This document shows, piece by piece, positions 26,788 to 36,985 of a DNA stretch of 64,000 nucleotides (the first letter of the stretch is position 1; the number at the start of each line of letters is the position of its first letter). Source of the stretch: Antedon mediterranea (taxonomy: Eukaryota; Echinodermata; Crinoidea; Comatulida; Antedonidae); assembly GCF_964355755.1 (NCBI RefSeq), contig NC_092670.1:18723201-18787200 (forward strand), read 5' to 3'. Below the pieces are notes generated by a model. That model made no database searches, had not been told where the DNA came from, and saw nothing but the letters and a program-made list of their open reading frames with translations. A program made the position numbers and the translations under genes.

Positions 26788-26930
26788 ACCATTGACAAAA
26801 GAAGCCACAAAAACAGATAAATTAGTAGATAGCATAACATATAATATTAATAGGCTGTCGCCTGGATGGCTGCCAAATAGCTATCTAATTTATCTGTACT
26901 TTGTGGTTTCTTTTGCAGTGCTACAATGCA
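26788..26930. mobile_element. Palindromic MITE-like element (about 140 bp)
   Basis: The left arm (CATTGACAAAAGAAGCCACA, then AACAGATAAATTAGTAGATAG) and right arm (CTATCTAATTTATCTGT, then TTTGTGGTTTCTTTTGCAGTG) are reverse complements of roughly 40 bp around a short GC-richer loop. There is no coding capacity. The right arm contains a good splice acceptor (TTTCTTTTGCAG) that could be recruited. Confidence 0.6.
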
Positions 26931-27849
26931 CATGCATGTCACAATTAGTAAAATGAAATAACCCCCCTACATTTCCCCTAACTAAAAAACCCTTCACCTG
27001 ATAAAAATGCTTTTAATCTAAAGCAGTTCCGGTTGATCATAAATAAAATTCTTTTCAGACTTTCCCTGCTCTTTCTTAAGCATGCATGTGGACCCTTCTT
27101 TATACTTTATCCTTTGATTATAGATTACCTATAAATTGTAATAAATTGTACAGAAAAAAAGAAAACGTTTTGTGTTTGTATTCAAGCTTGTAATATTTGT
27201 TGCTTGAAATCCACCAAGAACTAATTTGTGTATAAAATATTGTTTTCTTTCTTAGAATCTTAAATTCTCTGTAATATGAGTTGTATAATATGTTGCTTAT
27301 CAAAAACAAAGACCAAACGTTTTGAATTAAGCAGAGTTAGAGAGTTGTTTTTCTTTGTTCAAACTTTATATATTAATTAATCATTCAATAGTTTATATAT
27401 TTTCATTTTAGTTTATTTCACGTCCTACCCACGTAACCCAGCCCATGTATCACTACAGTATATATTTCTATAAATAAAAATAATCTATTTGAAGAGAAAT
27501 TATAATATCTATTTATTTTGTCTTGTGGTGGTAGTAACAATAATTTGTAATATGAAACAGCGCATTACACCTACTTTAACTTTCATCCAATCAAAATTCG
27601 AATTCGTACGTTGCGTTTGTCTAAGTAGACTTTCGTACAGACGTACTGTGGTAGAAAAATTTATCATTCTCGACTTACCAATATTGTCCAATGGATGGAT
27701 AGACGGATGGATGCTCATAAGGAAAACGATTGTTTTTGTTTTGACACTGACAGGTTTGCTTTTTTATATTTTTAATACTCTATATATTGTACATTTGTTT
27801 GTTTTATAGTATTGTGTGGCCGAATTGTGTTTCGAACTTGTAATAGGCG

Positions 27850-28035
27850 TAGGCTAGACTAGCTACTACTACTACTACTACTAGCCTAGGCCTACTACTA
27901 AGGCCCTAGTACTACACTAGGCTAGCTATAGAGGGCCTACTAACTAACTAGGCTAGGCTTAAAAAATGCCAGTCTGGCCAATTAGCCTGGGAAGCTAACC
28001 TATACAAACAACTAGGCCTAGATAGAGGGGTACTA
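27850..28035. repeat. CTA/TAGGCC-rich low-complexity patch
   Basis: A run of CTA trinucleotides (27866-27882) is followed by many AGGCCTA, CTAGGC and TAACTA words. It is simple-sequence derived and no function is visible. Confidence 0.6.
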
Positions 28036-28804
28036 GCTAGTATTATGCCATGGGTGTTCTCTTGAATTTGAATGAAATCTCTTGAATGAAAAAATATATT
28101 ACTAAATTATACTGTCACTTAAAAAAAGAGAACCATTACATTATTATTTATTTACAGTTAGTTTACAACAATGTACACATGTGTATGTCGTATGCAGCTA
28201 GCTATTTACAGTCTGGGTTCGCTATAAAAAAAATTCAGACAGACCAGACAAATCCGTATGGTTTTAACTGTTAAATTAAAAAGTAGTGTGTGATGACCAA
28301 GCATGATTCATGAGCTTATAGTACCACGTTCACTTGTTATTCCTGCCAACATGCTAATGACTAAAGTTGTCTTTATCCCAAGAGAATGCTGTGTGAAGTT
28401 CATATCAAATTACACTAATTAATGGACCTTGATCTGATCATGATCTGGTGATATATCATTTTGCTCAGTCTTCTATCATCATCCTGTGTTTGTAAGGGAC
28501 CATGTCTAAAATCAAAGGCGTTTTCCTCTTCTCCATAAAACCTGCTCCTCAGCCAAGTTTATGTCCAGTACTGTAATAGTACAATTATTATTACTGTTTA
28601 CTAGGATTTGATGGTAAAAATGTTATAATATTTTAGCCAACCACTTGTTGTGGGAAACCCTATCATTTTTTAACTTCATCTATGGGCACATTGTAAAAAT
28701 ATACATATTCACTGTTTGTATCCATCCATCTTTGTTTGTATCATCATCAAATTTTCCAAATTGCTGCAGATTAAAACAATAACAGATTTAACACACAGCA
28801 ATTA

Positions 28805-29405
28805 TTTACCTCCGCCAAGGAGGTATATGTAGTCGATCGCGTGTGTTTGTTTGTTAGCGGGATTACTCAAAGAGTAATAGATATGTGGTCAAGGACCACT
28901 CCATTAAGTTTTGGAGGCAATCCGGACCATGGTCCAAATTTTGGACCACTTTTTAGTATAATTTTTAGACCTGGTAAGATTTTCAAAAGCTGGCAAAAAA
29001 TAAACTGAAATTGCATTTTCTTAAGAACTGCTTGTCCAAAAAACTTCATTTTTGTATAAGAGGCAAGCGGTATAATTTGTGAAATGTAATTTTGAAACAT
29101 AATTTGATTTAATTTACAGGTTTTTTTGATACGAGTAGTTTTAAAAAACCTATTTCTTTTCAAATTCACCCATTTGTTTTGGGGGTTGCTGTTCTATTGT
29201 TAGTCAACTGAAACTATTTTTAGTTGAAAGGCTAGTTACATAACCATTACACCAAATTCGCACACACATGCTTAGTGAAATTAGCCTAAATCACACACAG
29301 CATTAAGAGACACACAAATATATATATTTTCCTGGAGAAATGTTATGTAGGAGAATTTTACAGTAGGCGAGGTATGCAATCTCGGAGTAGCTTTCTAGTT
29401 TTATT
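28805..29405. mobile_element. Non-autonomous DNA transposon remnant with ACCTCCGCC ends
   Basis: The left end TTACCTCCGCCAAGGAGGTA and the right end AGGCGAGGTATGCAATCTC are imperfect inverted termini about 0.6 kb apart. From memory, the CCTCCGCCAAGGAGGT / GGCGAGGTATGC pair is a common terminal signature of dispersed repeats in marine invertebrate genomes. No transposase is encoded inside; the ORF at 28867-29169 (-) has no recognisable domain. Confidence 0.5.
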
Positions 29406-29522
29406 TATAGATTTGAACACTATCCCTAACTAGACAGATATTATCTTGGTTCACTCGTGCATTAGTTGACAAATTTCACTTATTAGATTTTTAATTATGT
29501 TGTCAAGTTGTTTTATCTGTAG

Positions 29523-29626
29523 GTGCATTTGGACTGTTCCATTTTTGTGTGAAATGCCAGGCATATGGTGAATTCTTGGAATCATTCCACATATTGCTGT
29601 GATCGATGCAAGAGGAACAAAACAAG
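29523..29626 (+). other. Possible non-coding 5' UTR exon of ZDHHC4
   Basis: A 104-bp segment is bounded by TTTTATCTGTAG before and GTAAAT after, good splice borders, 386 bp upstream of the acceptor that precedes the ZDHHC4 start codon. All three + frames contain stops, so it could only be untranslated. The opposite strand is open for 67 residues but unrecognisable. RNA evidence would be needed. Confidence 0.25.
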
Positions 29627-30019
29627 GTAAATAACAGCACTTTATATTGTTCAATTATTATCTTAATAAATTAGATTTTATTATTTTCTTTTTAATAAAC
29701 CAATCATGTTTTGTTATGTTATCATCTTTCATTCTTCTTTATTTTAATCATGTATGCAAGGGCAGATTTAGGATTTTGAAATAGGTGGGGCCGAGGACCT
29801 AAAAAAATAACCTAAAAATAATAGATCCGCCTGATACTGTTACAAAATATATACATACTCCAATCATTCGTAAAATACCTAATTATGATGATTGTAGAGT
29901 GTGTAAATTCTCTGTTTGAATAACTTCTACGACCATGCCAAATCCAGTCAAAAGCATTGTAACAGCACTCAAAGGAGCTCTCTTAATCTGTACTTATTTT
30001 ATACTTTTCAGTACGCACA

Positions 30020-33000
30020 ATGGACTTTCTAACAGTGGTTGTGATTTACGTAATCGTCTTTTCTTTATGTTCATACATACTTACGTCAGCTGACAGTAAA
30101 ACACCGGGAATTATTGGTAATACACGTCGTCAGTTGATTTGGGTAAGAAGTTTGCATGTCTATGCGTTTGTGTATGGAAATAAAAGGCCAACACTATATT
30201 ACTAATGACAGTCACTTAAGTGATTTATACTTAATACAGTATAAGTCAATAAATATTTAAGAATGTATTTAAAATTTTAATGGTTTTTCTCTAAGGCTCT
30301 GTTTACACTATCAAATTTAATGTGACAAAAAAATGTGATGTGGTCATGGACATGATGATGTCATATCATTACTATATTTGGGTACATTTTTTTTTTTTGT
30401 CAAACTAGTTTGATAGTATAGACAGAACTTTAGCCTATGTATGAATTTAAAATATGGCCTCAGTACTCTACCTACACTCTACACACTGGAGTTGGATAGC
30501 CGAGTGGTTAGGACACATGACTGTCATACAGATAGAACCCGGGTTCAATTCCTGAAAAATCCCAGTCCACTCAGCTGTAAATGAGTACCAAGTTGAAAAT
30601 ACTAGGGAGAAAAAAGGCGGCGTGGAAAGGAACTGGCCACCCTACCACATAATGCCGAGGCTTAGTACAATGAGCTCCTAACAGCTCATTCCCCTATGTT
30701 CAGAATGAACACGGGACTCACCTTTACCTTTATTCTACACTCTTGCAGCAATCCCACACTTAAATTGTTTATCCAAAAAATAGGATGGAGTATTATAGAA
30801 TTTATTATTCTTTACTCCATGAAAAATAAATAGAGATTTACATAAAGTTTAATAGCCTACTTATACAATTATATAATGTGATTTTACTTTTTTTAGTTAT
30901 TTGAGGGATTGTACTATTACTTGTTGCCAGCCAAACTTCGAACTACATTACAAAATGTTATTCATCATATTTTTGATGAAAGGTGAGGTACTATATATGC
31001 TGCACATTTACTCGCAACCCGTTTTTAATGAAAGGTCAAGTATCAAGGCTTTAAAAAAATGACTAAATTAAAAGGGTCTTTGGTCGTAGTCTATTTAGTG
31101 GATTGGAAGGCAATTGTTAACCTACTTTTATAATTGTCTGCTTACTGCCTATATTTGTGGATGCATTACAAGGATTATTACTCACACAACTCCAGTTCCT
31201 AAGCCTCAAATGAGACTTAAAGCTCTATCTACACTATCATACTTTATTATGTGACATAACTTATTTTGACTTCCATCTGCAGATGTGTGATGTTTTTATG
31301 TTTATTGTAATTTTTAAGAAGTGTAATTTGTAATTTTTTATATATTTTTTTTAATGTGCAGAAAAACCAATAAAACAAACAAACAAACAAACAAAAAATG
31401 TGATGTACCCATATACAGTACAGTATGGACATGATGAAGTCATATCACTACCATATTTGGGCACATCACACTTGTTGTCAACCTAGTTTGATAATGTAGA
31501 CAGTGCTTTTAGTTTATAAGCACCATAGTTTATCCATCATGTATTGATGAGTAACTTTATTTTGGATGAAAAATTGATTATCACATGATTTGAACCCAGA
31601 AGTCTGAGATTCAAACGTAATAATTCTCTCCACACCACACCTGGGTTTGCACAAATAATTACTACTTACACAGAATATACCACAAATTGATTTTAAACAT
31701 TTTAAAATGATTAATTTTATATTATTTTCAGAAATTGTTACTTACAAGTAACTTACTGCTTGATTGTAGGAGTCTGCTTTTGGATTCTCACAGTGCAAAT
31801 AATTCCAAATGCTACAGCTTACTGCAATTCTACCTTGTCCACGTATGCTCCATTTGTAGAGTTGCTAACGAATCTGTACTTTTTCATTTCAACTTCGCTA
31901 AAAGATTCTGGTACTCTATCATCCAAAAACATTGATACGTTTATGAACCGTTACCCATATGATGGTCAACTGTATGTTAAAGGAGTCAATTGTAGAACGT
32001 GCTTATTTCAGAAGCCAGCAAGGTCAAAACATTGTAGTGAGTTTAAATTGTTACCATTATAAGAGTATAATTATGATCGGTGGTGTCCAAGGGTCACCCA
32101 AAGTACCGCACCCAGCCTAAAGATTTTTGTAAGATCTTCCACCCACCCTAATCTTAACAAAATATCCACTCGCCATAACTTTTTGTAACTGAGAGTGCTG
32201 TTTTTCTTTTCATCTACTTTTTCTCTCTACTCCAAGATGGAACTATCCCTACTCCCTTTTATCCTACAGGGTACTTAACACTTGTAACCCACAGGTATAT
32301 ACTTTGAATAAATAACTTGTCTGTTTTACATTGTTAGGCATATGCAATCACTGTGTAGTGAGATTTGACCATCACTGCTCCTGGGTAAACAACTGCATTG
32401 GTGCTTTTAACATCAAGCATTTCATTGGCTACCTGTTTACAATAGCATTAATGTGTGTGCACGTGGCTGTGCTCGGAGTATATGCATTGCTAAATATTGT
32501 TTATTCCACTGGACTTCATATGGCGCAGTATGTGGATAGTGACGGCAAACTCAGACCAATGAATTTTAGAGTATTAATTCAGGTTGGTGAGACATACAAT
32601 GATGAATACCTTAACCCACATCCATACAAAAATCAATTCATGTATATGAATATTTATATGTAAATCAATGAATGTGTTGCGTAGCACTGTGTAAATTATA
32701 TATAAATCATACTGTTAAATTATTGAACCATTGAAACAGTGCTCATATTCGGAACATGATCTCATAATCGCGTCGAGCATAGCTCATTGGCGAAAGTTCC
32801 GTATTTTTTTAATTCTATGAAAAAATGTCTCTGGCGGGATTCGAACCTGCAACCTCTCGCTTACAGGGCGAGTATCATACCACTAGACCACAGAGCCATA
32901 TATGGTATTATCATGGAGATTTTCACCCACCAGATACATTCTCTCATACAACAAACGCCCTCACAATCACTGGAGGCCTAACAAGTCAGAATAAATTCCA

Positions 33001-33611
33001 ACTTTAATACCATATATGGCTCTGTGGTCTAGTGGTATGATACTCGCCCTGTAAGCGAGAGGTTGCAGGTTCGAATCCCGCCAGAGACATTTTTTCATAG
33101 AATTAAAAAAATACGGAACTTTCGCCAATGAGCTATGCTCGACGCGATTATGAGATCATGTTCCGAATATGAGCACTGTTTCAATGGTTCAATAATTTGA
33201 CAGTATGAATTATGAATATTTATATATATATATCACTATGTTTTGTGATTACATTGTTTTCAGCATTTATTTATGGAGTACCCACTTGTGGTTTTCCTCA
33301 CGACTGCGTTAGGACTTCTTTCATTTCTAATTGGTGGATTTACAACCTACCATCTGTACCTTGCTCTCACCAACCAGACAACAAACGAGAGATACAAGAA
33401 AGCGGCTTTAAAATCTGCAAAAAACATTGCTACGGATGAACACATACACAGAACAAACAACAAGAGAAAGACAAGACATTCCAAAAACAAGATAAAATGT
33501 GCAGTACCACAGTACATGCTAACCATAGAGGGAGCCAGTCAGTTTTATGATCATGGACTCTCCAGCAATTTGAAAGAAATCTTATTTCCATGTAAAGAAA
33601 AGAGTCTGTGA
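30020..33611 (+). CDS. ZDHHC4: Palmitoyltransferase ZDHHC4-like (DHHC S-acyltransferase)
   Basis: Five exons, 30020-30142, 30897-30982, 31732-32036, 32338-32582 and 33264-33611 (TGA), join with consistent phases into 368 residues; human ZDHHC4 is about 344. It transfers palmitate from acyl-CoA to cysteines of membrane-associated proteins in ER/Golgi-type membranes. The start MDFLTVVV resembles ZDHHC4, and a good acceptor at 30010-30011 implies a 5' UTR exon. Visible features: hydrophobic segment 1 (about 3-21), [16 protein letters not shown], the cysteine-rich domain ([22 protein letters not shown], then [20 protein letters not shown] with DHHC at 182-185), two later membrane segments, and TNQTTNERY containing the TTxE motif. 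The catalytic DHHC and the zinc cysteines are intact. The usual DPG/NPG motif is degenerate (KDSG). The C-terminus [11 protein letters not shown] matches the ZDHHC4 tail (S-NLQEIF-P), which separates it from other DHHC enzymes. Confidence 0.93.
30295..30434. mobile_element. MITE family 1 copy (GCTCTGTCTACACTATCAAA termini)
   Basis: AAGGCTCTGTTTACACTATC at the left and GATAGTATAGACAGAACTTT at the right are imperfect terminal inverted repeats of a 140-bp element with a central GACATGATGATGTCATATCA palindrome. Related copies in this window are at 31217, 38453, 51138 (partial), 56771 and 60091. It lies in ZDHHC4 intron 1 and has no coding capacity. Confidence 0.8.
30488..30732 (+). mobile_element. 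tRNA-derived SINE with CACCTTTACCTTT tail
   Basis: A pol III A-box-like TAGCCGAGTGG (30497-30507) and B-box-like GGGTTCAATTCC (30541-30552) form a tRNA-like head. The body contains GGCGTGGAAAGGAACTGGCC, CACATAATGCC and AATGAGCTCCTAACAGCTCA, and it ends in ACCTTT repeats. This layout is that of a widespread tRNA-SINE of deuterostomes and other marine animals. It sits in ZDHHC4 intron 1 on the sense strand. Confidence 0.75.
31217..31512. mobile_element. MITE family 1 copy split by a retroposed insert
   Basis: The left terminus TAAAGCTCTATCTACACTATCATAC and the right terminus AGTTTGATAATGTAGACAGTGC bracket the family-1 internal sequence, but about 140 bp of foreign sequence (31256-31397) interrupt it. 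The insert ends in an (AAAC)n run, GTGCAGAAAAACCAATAAAA and then repeated CAAA, as expected of a retroposed 3' tail. It is in ZDHHC4 intron 2. Confidence 0.7.
32826..32897 (-). tRNA. tRNA-like head of the left SINE (probably not a functional tRNA)
   Basis: This is an exact mirror copy of the cloverleaf at 33018-33089. It has the same anticodon-position TGT and the same stem mismatches. It is best treated as the pol III promoter head of a retroposon. Confidence 0.45.
33018..33089 (+). tRNA. tRNA-like head of the right SINE, anticodon position TGT (probably not functional)
   Basis: It folds as acceptor GGCTCTG/CAGAGAC (one G-A mismatch), D arm GTCTAGTGGTATGAT, anticodon stem CTCGC/GCGAG with the seven-base loop CCTGTAA, variable AGGTT, and T arm GCAGG-TTCGAAT-CCCGC (one A-C mismatch). 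The D arm and anticodon stem resemble tRNA-Pro genes of animals, but the anticodon position TGT would read threonine. The almost invariant T33 is C. These defects and the mobile body downstream argue for a SINE head. A and B box promoters are intact. Confidence 0.5.
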
Positions 33612-33728
33612 TTTATATTTTTAAAAAATCATAAATTTTTTTAAATAACTGGTTACTATATTATAATTAACATGCGCATAGTCGAATAATGTATTCTGCG
33701 CATGTCAATTATGATATAGTAACCAAAA

Positions 33729-33734
33729 AATAAA
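33729..33734 (+). terminator. Candidate ZDHHC4 polyadenylation signal AATAAA
   Basis: The first AATAAA after the stop codon, 118 bases downstream. It lies inside the first module B of the palindromic array, so the same signal is repeated in many later copies. Confidence 0.3.
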
Positions 33735-33984
33735 AGTGTTGAAAATTGGCCATTGAAAAAAAAAATCCCTGTACTTACCGTCAGGGAAATCTTTGAAACA
33801 TTTTCGACACTTTTATTTTTTTTTATGTGTACATATTTCTAAGTACAGATTTGTGAATATACATAAGTTGGATTCAGAAGGGCCTATGTACACTCCACTC
33901 TTTATTTTATAATACAGCATATTTATATATTTTATATTTATTTACAATATTTAAGCAAATGTTTTCATAACATAACATAATGAT

Positions 33985-34180
33985 GTTAAACTTAAAGATG
34001 TATTGTCCCCAAAAAACATGATGAATAATAAAATCTGCCTTTGGTTAAATAGGCTTAATAAAGTTAATCATTTCCATAGAAAAAAAAATGATTTTCACTT
34101 ATAATACAGTAAGGAAAAATAATGGTTAAATTCAACAAAAAAACATTGTTTTCACAAGGACTTTTTTCCAAATTTTGGAA
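33985..34180. repeat. Dispersed repeat copy 1 (AAAGATGTATTGTCC family)
   Basis: AAAGATGTATTGTCCCCAAAA, then AAATGATTTTCACTTATAA and ATGGTTAAATTCAA, match in order a second copy at 39077-39260. It is inserted within the palindromic array. The element type is unknown; no ORF or clear terminal repeats were seen. Confidence 0.6.
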
Positions 34181-36985
34181 TTTTCTATTTTATTTCATAA
34201 CTTGTTACTATATCATAATTTGACATGTACAGACACACCTAATGTGTTCTGTGCATAATACTTGAAAAGCTGATATTACTGTAAAAAGGTCGAAATTTTG
34301 CCATTTTATGAAAAAATCCCTGTACTAAATTATTATTACTTTTTACCATAACTGGTTACTATATCATAATTAACATGCGCAGAGCCGAATAATGTGTCCT
34401 GCGCATGTTAATTGTGCTATAGTAACCAATTATATCGAAAATAAAAATGGCCAATTTTCGACCCTTTTAGTTTTTGCCATAACTGGGTACTATAGCACAA
34501 TTAACATGCGCAAGCATGCCAATTGTGCTATAGTAACCAGTTATATCGAAAATAAAAATAGCCAATTTTCGACCCTTTTATTTCTTGCCATAACTGGATA
34601 CTATATCATAATTAACATGCGCAGAATCAAACCATTTGTTTTGCGCATGCCAATGTTTATTATACTATAGTAACCATTTATGTCAAAACTGGTTACTATT
34701 GCATAATAAACATGCGCATGCAGAGGCGAATGATGGGTTCTGCGCATGTCAAATTGTGCTAGTATGGTAACCAGTTTTGACATAAATGGTTACTATAGCA
34801 TAATAAACATGTGCAGAGGCGAATAATGGGTTCTGCGCATGTCAATTGTGCTATGGTAACCAGTTTTGACATAAATGGTTACTATAGCATAATAAACATG
34901 CGCAGAGGCGAATAATGGGTTCTGCGCATATCAATTGTGCTATAGTAACCAGTTTTATCGAAAAATAAAAGAGTCGAAAATTGGCCATTTTTTTGAAGAA
35001 AAAAAAAATTGCGAAAATGGCCGATTTTCGACCCTTTTATTTTTTGACATAAATGGTTAATATCGCATAATAAACATGCGCAGAGGCGAATAATGGGTTC
35101 TCCGCATGTCAATTGTGCTATGGTAACCAGTTTTGACATAAATGGTTACTATCACATAATAAATATGCGCAGAGGCGAATAATGGGCTCTGCGCATGTCA
35201 ATTGTGCTATGGTAACCAGTTTTGACATAAATGGTTACTATAGTATAATAAACATGCGCAGACGAATAATGGGTTCTGCGCATATCAATTGTGCTATAGT
35301 AACCAGTTTTATCGAAAAATAAAAAGGTCGAAAATTGGCCATATTTTTGAAAAATCCCTGTACTGTAGTACAGGGAAATTTGCAAAAAATTGCCGATTTT
35401 CGACCCTTTTATTTTTTGACATAAATGGTTGCTATAGCATAATAAACATGCGCAGAGTCGAATAATGTGTTCTGCGCATGTCAATTGTGCTATAGTAACC
35501 AGTTTTTACATAAATGGTTACTATAGTATAATAAACATGCGCAGAGGCAAATAATGGGTTCTGCGCATGTCAATTGTGCTATGGTAACCAGTTTTGACAT
35601 AAATGATTACTATAGTATAATAAACATGCGCAGAGGCAAATAATGGGTTCTGCGCATGTCAATTGTGCTATAGTAATTGGCCATTTTTTTTTTTTAAATC
35701 CCTGTACTATAGTACAGGGAAATCTGCGAAAATGTCCGATTTTCGACCCTTTTATTTTTTGACATAAATGGTTACTATCACATAATAAACATACGCAGAG
35801 GCAAATAATGGGTTCTGCGCATGTCAATTGTGCTATAGTAATTGGCCATTTTTTTTTTTTAAATCCCTGTACTATAGTACAGGGAAATCTGCGAAAATGT
35901 CCGATTTTCGACCCTTTTATTTTTTGACATAAATGGTTACTATCACATAATAAACATACGCAGAGGCAAATAATGGGTTCTGCGCATGTCAATTGTGCTA
36001 TAGTAATTGGCCATTTTTTTTTAAAAAATCCCTGTACTATAGTACAGGGAAATCTGCGAAAATGTCCGATTTTCGACCCTTTTATTTTTTGACATAAATG
36101 GTTACTATCACATAATAAACATACGCAGAGGCAAATAATGGGTTCTGCGCATGTCAATTGTGCTATGGTAACCAGTTTTGACATAAATTGTTACATAGTA
36201 TAATAAACATGCGCAGAGACGAATAATGGGTTCTGCGCATGTCAATTGTGCTATAGTAACCAGTTTTATCGAAAAATAAAAAGGTCAAAAATTTACCATT
36301 TTTTTGAAAAAATGCCTGTACTTGTACAGGGAAATTTGCGAAAAATGGCCGATTTTCGACCCTTTTATTTTTTTACATAAATGGTTACTATGGCATAATA
36401 AACAAGCGCAGAGGCGAATAATGGGTTCTGCGCATGTCAATTGTGCTATGGTAACCAGTTTTGACATAAATGGTTACTATCGCATAATAAACATGCGCAG
36501 AGGCGAATAATGGGTTCCGCGCATGTCAATTGTGCTATGGTAACCAGTTTTGACATAAATGGTTACTATCACATAAAAAACATGCGCAGAGACGAGTAAT
36601 GGGTTCTGCGCATGTCAATTGTGCTATATTAACCAGTTTTGACATAAATGGTTACTATAGTATAATAAACATGCGCAGAGACGAATAATGGGTTCTGCGC
36701 ATGTCAATTGTGCTATGGTAACATGATAACAACTGAATCGAATAATGTGTTTTACGCATGTTATATAGTAACCAGTTATAAATAGGTCGAAAATTGGAAA
36801 TTTTAGGAAATTATGTGTTCCACGCATGTTCCGTTAATATATATTTTGAAAAACCGATATTTTGACATTTTTCCCAAATTTTCCAGTACGCAGACGTTTT
36901 GCGCATGTTACCTCAATATACATTTTGAAAAGCCGATATTTTGGTCATTTAAAAAAAATCCCTGTACTATGTTTTGCTGTCAAAA

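Larger units (their letters stand above)
23911..29520. other. MPRIP 3' UTR and intergenic sequence without genes
   Basis: No further coding exon was recognised. Candidate polyadenylation signals AATAAA lie at 24709-24714 and 25440-25445; the second is followed by GT-rich sequence and fits a long 3' UTR. The stretch also holds a 26-bp direct duplication near 26038-26086, palindromic element remnants (separate entries) and a CTA/TAGG-rich low-complexity patch at 27850-28035. ORFs at 27489-27809 and 28867-29169 lack coding features. Confidence 0.5.
32660..33210. mobile_element. Head-to-head pair of tRNA-headed SINEs in ZDHHC4 intron 4
   Basis: Two nearly identical arms of about 205 bp, 32700-32910 (-) and 33005-33215 (+), are mirror images around 32957.5 and separated by 94 bp of unrelated spacer. 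Each arm starts with a tRNA-like head, followed by a body containing TACGGAACTTTCGCCAATGA and ATGTTCCGAATATGAGCACT, and an AT-rich end. The whole is flanked by the 15-bp direct repeat TATGAATATTTATAT at 32645-32659 and 33211-33225, a good target-site duplication. The truncated relative at 44353-44400 shows that this sequence is mobile. Confidence 0.8.
33640..36985. repeat. Palindromic tandem array (modules A and B) downstream of ZDHHC4
   Basis: Module A (about 90 bp) is a hairpin: GGTTACTATAGCATAATAAA-CATGCGCAGA, a short loop, then TCTGCGCATGTCAATTGTGC-TATGGTAACC. Module B (about 75-110 bp) is a second hairpin around CCCTGTACTATAGTACAGGG, flanked by TCGAAAATTGGCC and CGATTTTCGACCC. Around twenty A copies alternate irregularly with B copies; three AB units near 35600-36100 are almost identical with an exact period of 165 bp. 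The array begins 32 bp after the ZDHHC4 stop codon. The long minus-strand ORFs in it are artefacts of 165 being a multiple of three. Confidence 0.9.

Noticed and set aside
29451-29654. 67-residue minus-strand ORF overlapping a spliced-looking + segment
   Set aside because: No recognisable domain, no minus-strand splice or promoter signals. The + strand borders are better explained as a possible 5' UTR exon.
35579-36184. 201-residue minus-strand ORF with MSKLVTIAQLTC repeats
   Set aside because: It is produced by a 165-bp palindromic repeat unit (a multiple of three). Its sequence is dictated by hairpin arms and there is no independent coding signal.
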